Under the pieces are notes generated by a model that searched no databases, had not been told where the DNA came from, and saw only the letters and a program-made list of their open reading frames with translations. The position numbers were made by a program, and so were the translations under genes. 64,000 nucleotides of DNA from Chloroflexota bacterium (GTDB lineage Bacteria > Chloroflexota > Dehalococcoidia > Tepidiformales > Tepidiformaceae), in assembly GCA_016191435.1 (NCBI GenBank), contig JACPOQ010000001.1, positions 124,001 to 188,000 on the forward strand, in the 5' to 3' direction. Below, in pieces: positions 8,412 to 18,354 of this stretch (its first letter is position 1; each line of letters begins with the position of its first letter).

Positions 8412-8660
8412 GGGACTCTCCCGGGGCGGAAATGCGTTCGAACGCCGGCGGCGCGGTTCCGGGCGAAGAAGCGCGGCGGCTGATTCGCGATGCCGTTGAT
8501 TATCACCCGGATGCCGCGGGCGCGTGCTTTCTGCGGCTCCAGGGCTCACAGCCGAGGCCGCCTTTCCGCCGGCGCGGCACGCAACTCCCGGGCAGGCGTC
8601 ACGAGCGGACCTGGTACGGTGGGCACGCCATGAATCCCGCCGGGGGCGCCGGGAATGGGA

Positions 8661-8684
8661 GAGGGCGCCCTTGCGGGCGCCCTC
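8661..8684 (-). terminator. Perfect hairpin downstream of glnA
   Basis: GAGGGCGCCC-TTGC-GGGCGCCCTC, a perfect 10-bp stem with a tetraloop, starting about 25 bases after the glnA stop. It lacks a U-run, as do other candidate terminators in this window. Confidence 0.7.
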
Positions 8685-8709
8685 GTTGCGGGATGTGGTG
8701 CGACGCGGG

Positions 8710-10158
8710 TCAGGCGTCGAAGTAGAGGTGGAACTCGTACGGGTGCGGGCGCATGCGCACGGGGTCCACTTCGTTTTCGTACTTGTAGGCGAGCCACGTC
8801 TCGATGATGTCGGGCGTGAACACGCCGCCTTCGAGCAGCCATTCGTGGTCCTTCTCCAGCGCCTGGAGCGAGCCTTCGAGCGACTTCTCGACGGTGGGGA
8901 TGTTCGTCAGCTCTTCGGGGCTGAGGTCGAAGAGGTTCGTCTTATCGAGCGGGGGCCCCGGGTCCCAGCCGTTGCGGATGCCATCCATGCCCGCCATGAG
9001 GATGGCGGAGAACGCGAGGTACGGGTTCGCCGTCGGGTCCGGCGGCCGGAACTCGACGCGCTTCTGGCGCGGGTCCGGGCTCACGAGTGGGATGCGGCAG
9101 GCGGCCGAACGGTTGCGGGCGCTGTACACGAGGTTCACCGGCGCTTCGTAGCCGGGGACCAGGCGCTTGTAGCTGTTCGTGGTCGGGGCGCAGATTGCCA
9201 TGAGCGCCTTGCCATGGCGGATAAGCCCGGCGATATAGGACTTGCACATCTGGCTCACGCCGCCGTAGCCGGCGGGATCCGAGAAGAGGTTCGTGCCGCC
9301 GCGCCAGATGCTGAGGTGGGTGTGCATGCCGGAACCGTTGTCCTGGAACAGGGGCTTGGGCATGAAGGTCGCGACTTTGCCATGGCGCTTGGCGACGTTC
9401 TTCACGATGTACTTGTAGAGCAGCGCCTTATCGGCCATTTTCGTCAGCGTATCGAAGCGCATGTCGATTTCGGCCTGGCCGGCCGTGGCGACCTCGTGGT
9501 GGTGCAACTCGACCTGGATGCCGGCCTCTTCCATGAGCTCGACCATCTCGTTGCGGATGTCGGTCTGCGTGTCGTGCGGGCTGACGGGGAAGTAGCCTTC
9601 CTTGTAGCGCGGCCGGTAGCCCTGGTTGAGGCCGCCGGTGAGCGTGCTTTCGGCGCCGCTGTTCCAGATGCCCTCATCCGAGTCCACCGAGTAGAACGAC
9701 GAATGCTGGTCGGTGCCGAAGCGGACTTCATCGAAGATGAAGAATTCGAGCTCGGGGCCGATGTACACGGTATCGCCGAAGCCGCTGTCCTTGACGTACT
9801 GCTCGGCCTTTTCGGCGACGAAGCGGGGGTCGCGCGAATAGCGCTGGCGGGTGATGGGGTCCTCGACGTTCGCGATGACGGAGACCGTCGGCGACTGGAT
9901 GAAGGGGTCGATGATGACCGTCGAGGGGTCCGGGACCAGGAGCATGTCGGACTCTTCGATCTTCTGGAAGCCGCGGATGCTGGAGCCATCGAAGCCCCAG
10001 CCGTTGCTCCAGGAGGAATTCGCGACGCTGGTCCAATTGTTGAGCTCGTGGATGGGGCGGGTGATGTGCTGCCACTGCCCAAACAGGTCGGCGAACTTGA
10101 CATCGACAAAACGGATGTTGTTCGCCTCGCAGTAGCCCTTAATCTCTTCTGGGGTCAC
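8710..10158 (-). CDS. glnA: Glutamine synthetase, type I
   Basis: A 482-residue GSI that makes glutamine from glutamate, ammonia and ATP. It has the N-terminal beta-grasp VDVKFADLFGQWQH, the signature FDGSSIRGFQKIEESDM, metal-binding GPELEFFIF, ATP-binding KPLFQDNGSGMHTH and the RSAACRIP/EFRPPD active-site strands. The position of the adenylylated Tyr in enteric enzymes (NLYDL) reads NLFDL here (Phe410), so it should not be adenylylated. GTG start with GAGGAG before it; the upstream in-frame extension lacks similarity. The gene is monocistronic with a hairpin after the stop. No nitrogen-control site was recognised upstream. Confidence 0.95.
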   Translation of the reverse strand: MTPEEIKGYCEANNIRFVDVKFADLFGQWQHITRPIHELNNWTSVANSSWSNGWGFDGSSIRGFQKIEESDMLLVPDPSTVIIDPFIQSPTVSVIANVEDPITRQRYSRDPRFVAEKAEQYVKDSGFGDTVYIGPELEFFIFDEVRFGTDQHSSFYSVDSDEGIWNSGAESTLTGGLNQGYRPRYKEGYFPVSPHDTQTDIRNEMVELMEEAGIQVELHHHEVATAGQAEIDMRFDTLTKMADKALLYKYIVKNVAKRHGKVATFMPKPLFQDNGSGMHTHLSIWRGGTNLFSDPAGYGGVSQMCKSYIAGLIRHGKALMAICAPTTNSYKRLVPGYEAPVNLVYSARNRSAACRIPLVSPDPRQKRVEFRPPDPTANPYLAFSAILMAGMDGIRNGWDPGPPLDKTNLFDLSPEELTNIPTVEKSLEGSLQALEKDHEWLLEGGVFTPDIIETWLAYKYENEVDPVRMRPHPYEFHLYFDA

Positions 10159-10304
10159 GCGAAACTCCTCGGTTCCACACGCGCTCGGCCGCATTCGCAG
10201 CGGGGGAACGACGCCGGGTATGCGGGACATTGTGAACGCAGTCACGGTTAGGGCCATGACGCGGCCATGAAGATCTTGTTACGACGATGTTTCTTGACCG
10301 GCGG

Positions 10305-10340
10305 ACGGGCGTATCGGCGTGTCGGCGTGTCGGCGGGCGG
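10305..10340. repeat. Octamer tandem array (GTGTCGGC type)
   Basis: Consecutive octamers GTATCGGC, GTGTCGGC, GTGTCGGC, ending in GGGCGGGC, between glnA and the acetyltransferase. Same unit family as the arrays near 36, 40, 42, 46, 47, 53 and 57 kb. Confidence 0.75.
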
Positions 10341-10412
10341 GCCATCCCAGGAGGGCGCGATCGGCGGGCGGAGGCCGTATGGTGATCGTACTTCGGAGCC
10401 CGCGGAGGCAGC

Positions 10413-10712
10413 GTGGAGATTGACGACAAGGACCTGGTGGTGCGCGACAACCCGGCCAGGGAGCGCTACGAAGTCTCGTACGGCGGGCAGACGGCGGAGC
10501 TGGCGTACCGGGTTGATGGTGGGCGCATCGTGCTGATCCACACGGGCGTGCCCGCGGCGCTGGAAGGGCACGGTATCGCCGGGCGGCTGGCGAAGTTCGC
10601 GCTCGATGACGCGCGGGCACGAGGACTGCGGGTGGTGCCGCAGTGCCCGTATGTGCGCGCCTACCTCGAGAAGCACCCCGAGTACGCCGACCTGGTGGCG
10701 AGCGGCGCATAG
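10413..10712 (+). CDS. GNAT-fold N-acetyltransferase, short YjdJ-type
   Basis: A 99-residue protein matching the small Gcn5-related acetyltransferase family (YidJ/YjdJ type). It has a beta-strand region LAYRVDGGRIVLIHTGVP, the acetyl-CoA-binding turn GHGIAGRLAKFALDDARARG, and VVPQCPYVRAYLEKHPEYADL, which is highly characteristic of the family. Substrate unknown. GTG start with GGAGG four bases upstream. It is on the plus strand, probably separate from the SnoaL-like gene about 100 bp downstream. Confidence 0.85.
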   Translation: MEIDDKDLVVRDNPARERYEVSYGGQTAELAYRVDGGRIVLIHTGVPAALEGHGIAGRLAKFALDDARARGLRVVPQCPYVRAYLEKHPEYADLVASGA

Positions 10713-10810
10713 GCGTCTCGCCTTTCACGAGCGGACGGCGCGGTCCCTCGATCAGCCCGCGGCCGTTGCGGATCGGAGTATCGTGCGAGTGCTTGCCAGG
10801 GAGGCGCCAG

Positions 10811-11305
10811 ATGACAGCCGAGGAGCAGGTGCAGCAGCTCTGGGACCGGGCCGCGATTAGCGACGTGGTGCACCGGTACGCGACCGGGCTCGACACACAC
10901 AACTGGCCGCTGTTGCGGTCCATCTTCACGGACGAAATCGAGATGGACTTCGCCTCAATCGGGATGCGCCCGGGGCGGATGACGGCGGACTCGTGGGTTG
11001 AGAGCGCGCGGGTGCTGTTCGCGGGGTTCGATGCGACGCAGCACCTGAGCGCGAACCACGTCCACGATATCCGCGGCGATGAGGCGACGTGCACCTCGTA
11101 CATGCGCGCGGAGCACTTCGTGCTGAACAACGAGGGCGAGAACTACTACACGATGGGCGGCTACTACACGAACGAGCTCGTGCGCACACCCGAGGGTTGG
11201 AAGCTGCGCGGCGTGACGCTGACGGTGACGTGGAACCGCGGGAACAGGCACGTGCTGCGGCTGGCGCTGCAACGCGGGCGGGAGCGGCTGGGGCTGAGGG
11301 GCTGA
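10811..11305 (+). CDS. SnoaL-like / NTF2-fold protein
   Basis: A 164-residue protein of the SnoaL-like_4/NTF2 superfamily, a cone-shaped alpha+beta barrel that includes hydroxylating-dioxygenase-like subunits, isomerases and dehydratases. The N-terminal helix is EEQVQQLWDRAAISDVVHRYATGLD, then the typical WPLLRSIFTDEIEMDF and the closing strand WKLRGVTLTVTWNRGN. ATG start with GGGAGG just upstream. The last codons and the stop lie in a GGGGCTGA octamer array, so the present C-terminus (RLGLRG) is partly repeat-encoded. Catalytic role unknown. Confidence 0.75.
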   Translation: MTAEEQVQQLWDRAAISDVVHRYATGLDTHNWPLLRSIFTDEIEMDFASIGMRPGRMTADSWVESARVLFAGFDATQHLSANHVHDIRGDEATCTSYMRAEHFVLNNEGENYYTMGGYYTNELVRTPEGWKLRGVTLTVTWNRGNRHVLRLALQRGRERLGLRG

Positions 11306-11331
11306 GGGGCTGAGGGCTTTTAGGGCTCAGG
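11288..11331. repeat. Octamer array GGGGCTGA spanning the 3' end of the SnoaL-like gene
   Basis: Three copies of GGGGCTGA followed by a degenerate part (GGGCTTTTAGGGCTCAGGGGC). It supplies the stop codon of the plus-strand gene and ends just before the stop of the convergent MFS gene. Confidence 0.7.
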
Positions 11332-11333
11332 GG

Positions 11334-12833
11334 CTAGCTGGCTTCGGAGGGGATGGCTTCGGGGGCGGGTTCGCGTGCGCGCATCGTGGAGACGGCATCG
11401 GAATCCTTGACGGTGAGGGCGATGGCGGCGCCCACGAAGGCGAGCGCCGCGGCGACGAGGAACACGTCGTGGAAGGCGGAGACCTGGGCGGCGCTGAACT
11501 GGGCCGCCGTGCGCGCGCCCCGGCCATCGGGGAGGGTCGCGGAGAGGACCGTCGCGAGCACCGCCACGCCGAGCGCGGACGACATCTGGCGCTGGGTATT
11601 GAAGATGGCCGAGGCGTGGCCGGTCTCGGCGGGGGTGATCCGGGCGAAGGCGCCCGCCTGCAACGGGAGGAAGACGTACGACATCGACCCGCCGATGAAG
11701 AACATGAGCGCGCGGATCTCCCAGAGGTTCGTGCCGAGATCGATGCGCGTGAGCAGCGTGAGGAAGATGCCGAAACTGATGAGGCCGCCGGCCATCAGCC
11801 GGCGAGGCCCGAGGCGCGGGTAGAGGCGCCCCGCGATCTGTGAGTTGAGGAGGACGCCGATCGCTTCCGGGAAGGTGGTGAGCCCGGACTGCAGGGCCGA
11901 GACGCCACGCGCCTCCTGCAGGAAGAGCGGCATGACGAAGAGGATGCCGAGGAAGGCGCTGGTCGAAAACACCGAGGTCAGCATCATCGTACGGAAGAGG
12001 CGGTCCGCGACGAGGCGGAGTTGCAGCATCGGCGCAGCGCGGCGCAACTCGACCATCACGAGCAGGGCGAACGAGACGAGCCCGACCGTCCCGGGGATGA
12101 GCGTCTTCGGCGAACCCCAGCCATCGCGCGGGGCGACGCTGAGCGCGTAGAGGATAAGCGCGAGGCCGGTCCCGGAGAGGGCGAAGCCGGGGATATCGAA
12201 GCCACCTTTCCGGGGCTCGCGGTGTTCGTGCAGCATGATCGCGCCGAAAACGAACGTCGCGGCGCCAATGGGCAGGTTGATAAAGAAGACCCAGCGCCAG
12301 GAGAGCGAATCGACGAGGAATCCGCCGACGATCGGGCCGAGCGCTGGCGCGAGCGCGGTGGGGATGATCAGCACCTTCGATGCCTGGGCGCGGCGCGCGG
12401 GTGGGAAGGCGCGCATCAGCATGGCGAACCCAACGGGTGTGAGCATGCCGCCACCCACGCCCTGGAGGATGCGGAAGCCGATGAGCTGGTCCAGGGATTG
12501 GGCGAAGCCGCTGAGGGCGGAGGCGGAGGTGAAGACCACGATGGCGAACAGGAACGTGCGCTTCGTACCAACCCGGTCGCCGATCCAGCCGGAGGCGGGG
12601 ATCCAGACGGCGAGGCTGAGCAGGTAGCCGGTGACGACCCAATCGACCCGCGACGTGGCGACATCGAAATCGCGGGTGAGGGTGGGGAGGGCGACGGTAA
12701 CAACGGTGGTATCGAGGATGTTCACGAACATGGCCGCGACATAGACGATGGCGACGGCGTATTCGGGCTTCAGGCGTTGGCGCAGTGAGGGCACGGCGTT
12801 CCCCGGGGCGGTCGTGGGTGGATATGCCAGCAT
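11334..12833 (-). CDS. DHA2-family (14-TMS) MFS multidrug efflux transporter
   Basis: A 499-residue drug:proton antiporter with about 14 predicted helices. The DHA2 signatures are NILDTTVVTVALPTL in helix 1, WVVTGYLLSLAVWIPASGW, GDRVGTKRTFL (motif A) and FRILQGVGGGMLTPVG, with motif C ALAPALGPIVGGFLV. It exports hydrophobic drugs or dyes at the expense of the proton gradient. The ATG begins MLAYPPTTAPG; a GTG a few residues later (VPSLRQRL) is an alternative. It lies downstream of, and in the same direction as, the ArsR-type gene about 50 bp away and may be regulated by it. Confidence 0.9.
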   Translation of the reverse strand: MLAYPPTTAPGNAVPSLRQRLKPEYAVAIVYVAAMFVNILDTTVVTVALPTLTRDFDVATSRVDWVVTGYLLSLAVWIPASGWIGDRVGTKRTFLFAIVVFTSASALSGFAQSLDQLIGFRILQGVGGGMLTPVGFAMLMRAFPPARRAQASKVLIIPTALAPALGPIVGGFLVDSLSWRWVFFINLPIGAATFVFGAIMLHEHREPRKGGFDIPGFALSGTGLALILYALSVAPRDGWGSPKTLIPGTVGLVSFALLVMVELRRAAPMLQLRLVADRLFRTMMLTSVFSTSAFLGILFVMPLFLQEARGVSALQSGLTTFPEAIGVLLNSQIAGRLYPRLGPRRLMAGGLISFGIFLTLLTRIDLGTNLWEIRALMFFIGGSMSYVFLPLQAGAFARITPAETGHASAIFNTQRQMSSALGVAVLATVLSATLPDGRGARTAAQFSAAQVSAFHDVFLVAAALAFVGAAIALTVKDSDAVSTMRAREPAPEAIPSEAS

Positions 12834-12883
12834 TTCCCGGCGGAGGGCGCCGGCGCAAGCGGGCGAGCGAAGGGGGTCGGCGG

Positions 12884-13210
12884 TCAGCGGTCGGGTGTTT
12901 CGAGGAGGGAGCGGCGGTGGGCGACTTGCTGGTCGAAGAGCGCGTGGGCGGCATCGAGGAGCAGGAAGACCGACGGGTCTGTCACCGAGTAGTGGACGTT
13001 CGTTCCCTGGCGTTCGCCGGCGACGACGGAGCGGGCGCGCAGCACGGCCAGGTGTTGCGACAGGTTCGAGGCATCGACGCCGATGCGGCGCTGGAGCTCG
13101 GTCACCGTCAGGGAGCCTTCGCGCCGGAGCTCTTCGAGGATGTGGACGCGGACGGGACTGCCGAGACTGCGGAAGAGGTCGGCCTTGAACTCGCGCAGGG
13201 TTGAAGGCAT
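12884..13210 (-). CDS. ArsR family winged-helix regulator
   Basis: A 108-residue ArsR/SmtB-fold repressor. It has FKADLFRSLGSPVRVHILEEL, HTH LTVTELQRRIGVDASNLSQHL and wing VVAGERQGTNVHYSVTD. There are no Cys residues in the recognition helix, so it does not sense arsenic or metal through the classical ELCVC site. It is transcribed divergently from the hydrogenase operon and upstream of the DHA2 pump, so it could control either; a partial palindrome lies in the shared intergenic space. Confidence 0.88.
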   Translation of the reverse strand: MPSTLREFKADLFRSLGSPVRVHILEELRREGSLTVTELQRRIGVDASNLSQHLAVLRARSVVAGERQGTNVHYSVTDPSVFLLLDAAHALFDQQVAHRRSLLETPDR

Positions 13211-13259
13211 CGCACGCCCTCCACAGATTGCCCGAAGGCTTGAGCCGATTAGAATGTTA

Positions 13260-13277
13260 GCATCTTCGCAGATATGC
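13260..13277. promoter_or_regulatory. Candidate operator between arsR and the hydrogenase operon
   Basis: The 18-bp GCATCTTCGCAGATATGC has matching outer arms (GCAT/ATGC) with partial inner symmetry, in the only AT-richer stretch of the 83-bp divergent gap. It could be the ArsR binding site for both directions. Position-based suggestion only. Confidence 0.3.
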
Positions 13278-13293
13278 AGAGACGGTACCGCGT

Positions 13294-15272
13294 TTGGAGC
13301 AGCTGACAGTCGTCGCGCTCATAACCCTGCTTGCCGCCAGCGCCGTGGAGCTGACCGCGCTCATACCGCGGGTGCGTGCGGGCTACTGGTTGACGGCGGC
13401 GGCGGCGGTGGTCGCGCTGGCCGTCTGCGCCTGGCTGCTGGCGGATGGTGGAGCGGTCGCCTTCGACCTCTGGTCGCCCGCGCCATCGATGCGGCTGGAA
13501 TGGCGAATGGACGGGCTGGGGGCGCTGCTGGGCGCGGTGGTCGCGCTGGTGGCCCTGTTTGCGTCGGTGTTCGCCGTGGGCTACTCCCACCCGCGGCGGG
13601 TGGACGACGCCGTGTATCCGCTGTTCGTGCTGAGCATGTTCGGCGTCGCCGGCGCCGGGAACGTGTTCACGTTCTTCACGATGTGGGAGGCGATGGCACT
13701 GACGAGCTTCCTCCTCGTGCTTGGCGACGGACGTTCGCACACGCAGCAGGTTGCCTCGCTGCTCTACCTCGGCATGACGCACGTGGCGACGGTGCTGGCG
13801 GTCGCGTCGCTGCTGCTGCTGGCTGATGCGGCGGGCAGCCAGGAGTTCCAGCGCATGGGGCTCGCACAGGCCGGCGGCAGCGCGCGGACGTCGCTGGCGT
13901 TATCCCTGGCGCTCGTGGGGTTCGGGACGAAGGCGGGACTGGTGCCGCTGCACATCTGGCTGCCGCGCGCGCACCCGGTCGCGCCGTCGCACGTGTCGGC
14001 GCTGATGTCGGCGGCCATGGTGGCCACCGGCATCTACGGGCTGGTCCGCGTCGCGTTCGAATTCACGGGGCCGGGCGAGGAGTGGTGGGGGATCATGCTC
14101 ATGGCCGCCGGCGCGGTGACGGCCGTCCTTGGCGTGTTGTACGCGCTGATGGAAAAGGACATGAAGCGCTGCCTGGCCTACAGCACAGTCGAGAACATGG
14201 GCATCGTGACGATCGCGCTCGGGGCGGCGCTCTCCTTTCGAGCGGCGAGCTTGCCCGGCCCGGCGGCGGCGGCGCTGCTGGCGGCGTTCGTGCACCTGGC
14301 CAACCACGCCGTGCTCAAGAGCCTCTTGTTCCTCGGCGCCGGCGCCGTCCAGCATTCGGCCCATTCGCTCGATATGGACCGCCTTGGCGGGCTGCTGCGA
14401 GCGCTGCCGCTTACCGGCGTAGCGATGCTGGCCGGGTCGTTGGGGCTTGCATCCGTGCCGCCGCTGAACGGGTTCACGGGCGAGTGGATCCTGGCGCGCA
14501 GCCTGATTTCGCTGGCCGGGAGCGGCGCAGGCATCGCCACCGGGCTCGCCGCGGCGGGCGCGCTCGCGTTGCTGGCGCTCACCGCCGGGCTGGCGCTGGC
14601 GTGCTTCGTGCGGCTCTTCGGCATGACCTTCCTGGGCCTCCCGCGTGGCGGCACGGCCGATGCGTGCCACGAACCGTCGCGGCTGATGACTGTCCCGGTG
14701 CTCGGGCTGGCGGCATTGGCGGTCGCGGCGGGCGTCGGGGCGGCCGGGCTCGTGCGCTTGCTGCGTGGGGTGCCGGCGAGCCTCGCAGGTTCGCCGGGCG
14801 CCGATAGCGGGGCGGCGTTCCACCGGGTGGCGCTCAGCGGCGGGGGCAGCTTCTCGCCGGTGGTGGTCGCGATCGCGGTGCTGGCGCTGGCGGCCGTGCC
14901 GTGGCTGGTGCTGCGGGCGCTGTTCGGGGCGACCCGGCACAGCCGCGGGCCGGTCTGGGCGACGGGCGGCGCCTTCGCCCCAGGCATGCAGTACACGGCG
15001 ACGTCGCTTTCGAAGCCGGTGCGGCTGTTCTTCCGGCGCATCCTCCTGCCCGAGCGCGAGATCCAGGTGGACTACCACGGGACATCGCTGCTGCCGCGGC
15101 GAGTGCGCTACAGCGGGCGCGTCCCGGCGACCTTCGAAGAGCGCGTTTACGCACCCCTGCGTTCGGTGGCGATCTTCTCGGCGCGGCGCATCCGGGCCCT
15201 CCAGAACGGGAGCGTCGAGGTCTACCTGCTATACATCTTCGTGGCGCTGCTCGCGATGCTGGTGGTGGCGCG

Positions 15273-15276
<4 letters not shown>
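13294..15276 (+). CDS. hyfB: Group 4 hydrogenase membrane subunit, HyfB/HycC (NuoL-like)
   Basis: A 660-residue, roughly 16-helix antiporter-type subunit of a membrane-bound hydrogenase. Features typical of MrpA/NuoL/NuoN proteins: MWEAMALTSFLLV (proton-pathway Glu), GFGTKAGLVPLHIWLPRAHP with the conserved Lys, PSHVSALMSAAMV, and EKDMKRCLAYSTVENMG. The C-terminal part after about residue 540 is polar (YHGTSLLPRRVRYSGRVPATF), as in HyfB/HycC. Its probable role is to couple hydrogen chemistry to proton or sodium pumping. It starts with TTG and has no strong ribosome binding site. First gene of a seven-gene operon, overlapping the next by ATGA. Confidence 0.9.
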
Positions 15277-16219
<943 letters not shown>

Positions 16220-16223
<4 letters not shown>

Positions 16224-16879
16224 GCGCCGCGCACGTGGCCGACACGATCAACGCGTTCGCGATCGCGATGGTGGTTGTCGGGGTGTTCGTGGTGTCCTCG
16301 CGCTGGCCGCGGCATGTGGTGTACCTGGTCGCGCTGCAGTCGGTGCTGCTGGGGGCCGTGGGTGTCGAAACGGCGTGGTACACCGAGAGGCCCCACCTGT
16401 TCGTGGGCGCGGGCCTGATCGTCGCGGTGAAAGCGGTGCTCTTGCCGGGCCTGATGCTCGTGCTGATCACGCGGGCACGCGGGGACGCGGAGATGCCGTC
16501 GGCGCTGCCACGCGGGCTCGGTTTGGCGCTGGCGGTCGCCCTCAGCCTGTTCACCATCGAGACGTTCAGCGGCGACCCGTTCCAGACGCCCCTTGGCGCA
16601 GCGCGCGCCCTGCCGGCGGCGCTCGCGCTCATCCTGCTCGGGCTCCAAACGATGGTGACGCGCCACCACGTGGTGGCGCAGATCACCGGGTTCCTGGTCA
16701 TCGAGAACGGCATGGCGCTCGCCGGCCTCACGGCCACGTACGGCATGCCGCTCGTCATCGAGTTCGGCGTGCTGCTCGATCTGCTGCTCGCGGTCGTCGT
16801 CGCGTTCGTCTATTCGCGCCGCATCCAGGAGATCCATGGCGACCTCGAGACGCACGTGCTCCGGGAGCTGCGCGGATGA
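16220..16879 (+). CDS. hyfE: Hydrogenase-4 membrane subunit HyfE (NuoK-like)
   Basis: A 219-residue, six- to seven-helix protein. The N-terminal half resembles NuoK. The middle has GAGLIVAVKAVLLPGLMLVLI, and QITGFLVIENGMALAGL carries the membrane Glu conserved in HyfE. HyfE is found in Hyf-type rather than Hyc-type complexes, so this operon is closer to hydrogenase-4 than to the simplest formate hydrogenlyase. GTG start overlapping the hyfC stop (GTGA); the stop overlaps the ATG of hyfF. Confidence 0.88.
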
Positions 16880-18354
16880 CGCTCATCGAAGTGAGCCTGC
16901 TGGCCGGGCTGGCGGCGCTCGCCGGCGCAGCGGCGCTGACGCTGGTGCTGCCCTTCGGACGCGGCACGTGGGTGATCTCTGCGGCCGCAACCACGCTCGC
17001 GCTGGCGGTAATCGCGCTGGCCGCGGTGAAGGTGTCCCGCGACGGCCCGCTGCTGGCGTTCGGGGACTGGGTCTACATCGATGCGCTCGGCATCGTGATC
17101 GCGAGCCTGGTGGCCGCCGTGGGCCTGCTGGCGGTTGTGAACTCCCTTCCTTATATCGAGCACGAGGTGCAGCACGGCGAGCTCGATGGGCGGCACGCGC
17201 GCCGCTATTACGCCCTCGTGCTGACATTCCTCGCGACGATGTTTGCCGTGCCCCTGTTGAACAACCTCGGCGCGATGTGGATCGCGATCGAGGCCACGAC
17301 GATCGTCTCCGCGCTGCTCGTCAGCATCCACCGCGACCGCGCCGGGCTCGAAGCGGCGTGGAAGTACCTGATTATCGGCTCCGTCGGGATCGCGTTCGCG
17401 CTGTTCGGGACGATGATGACGTTCTACGCCGCTGAGCCCGTGCTGGGAGATTCAGGGGGCGCGCTCAACTGGACGACACTGCGCGCCGCCGCCGGGCAGC
17501 TCAATCCCGAGGTGATGCGGCTCGCGTTCGTGTTCGTGCTCGTGGGATATGGCACCAAGGCCGGGCTCGCGCCGATGCACACCTGGCTCCCGGATGCGCA
17601 CAGCCAGGCGCCGTCGCCAGTCTCGGGGCTGCTTTCGGGGGTGCTGCTGAAGTGCGCGCTGGTGGCGTTGCTGCGCTTCGGCGTGCTCACCGACCTCGCC
17701 GTGGGCGGCGGCTTCCGCGACAACGCGCTGATGGCGTTCGGGCTCGCGAGCATCGCAGTGGCGGTGCCATTCATCCTCGTGCAGGGTGATGTGAAACGCA
17801 TGCTGGCGTACTCGAGCGTGGAGAATATCGGCATCATCGCGCTCGCGGCCGGGATCGGCGGCCCGATTGCCACGTACGCGGCGGTGCTGCACATCGTCGC
17901 CCATTCGCTCACAAAGTCGAGCCTCTTCTTCTCGGCGGGGGCGGTGGTGCAGGCCTACGGCACGCGGCGGCTGCACCGGCTGCGGGGACTGGCGCGTGCC
18001 ACGCCTGCCATCACCGTGGCCTTCGTCGCGGCGACGGTTGGGCTCTCCGGCTTCCCACCGTTCGCGACCTTCGTTTCCGAGTATGGCCTCATCAGCGGCG
18101 CGTTTAGCGAAGGGCGTGGCCTCGTCGCGGTCATCGGGATGGGCCTGGTGGCGCTGGCGGCGGCCGTGCTGATGCTGCAGGTGGCCGGGGCGGCCTATGC
18201 GGAGCGCAAGAACAAGCGCACGCCGGGCAGGGTCTCGCGGCTCGCGCTCGGGACGGCGGTCGTGCCGCTGCTGCTCGCGGCGTGGATCGCCTTCGCGCCG
18301 CCGGCGCCCGTCCGCGACATGCTGCGCGACGCCGCCGCGGTGATGGAGACGTAG
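16876..18354 (+). CDS. hyfF: Hydrogenase-4 antiporter-like subunit HyfF (NuoN/NuoL-like)
   Basis: A 492-residue, 13- to 14-helix antiporter-type subunit. Hallmarks are MWIAIEATTIVSALLVSIHR (helix with the conserved Glu), GYGTKAGLAPMHTWLPDAHSQAP with the pumping Lys, and QGDVKRMLAYSSVENIGII. Together with HyfB this gives the complex two antiporter modules, as in ion-pumping Mbh/Hyf complexes. The true start is the ATG overlapping the hyfE stop; longer upstream reading is out of family. The next gene follows its TAG with no gap. Confidence 0.92.
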   Translation: MTLIEVSLLAGLAALAGAAALTLVLPFGRGTWVISAAATTLALAVIALAAVKVSRDGPLLAFGDWVYIDALGIVIASLVAAVGLLAVVNSLPYIEHEVQHGELDGRHARRYYALVLTFLATMFAVPLLNNLGAMWIAIEATTIVSALLVSIHRDRAGLEAAWKYLIIGSVGIAFALFGTMMTFYAAEPVLGDSGGALNWTTLRAAAGQLNPEVMRLAFVFVLVGYGTKAGLAPMHTWLPDAHSQAPSPVSGLLSGVLLKCALVALLRFGVLTDLAVGGGFRDNALMAFGLASIAVAVPFILVQGDVKRMLAYSSVENIGIIALAAGIGGPIATYAAVLHIVAHSLTKSSLFFSAGAVVQAYGTRRLHRLRGLARATPAITVAFVAATVGLSGFPPFATFVSEYGLISGAFSEGRGLVAVIGMGLVALAAAVLMLQVAGAAYAERKNKRTPGRVSRLALGTAVVPLLLAAWIAFAPPAPVRDMLRDAAAVMET

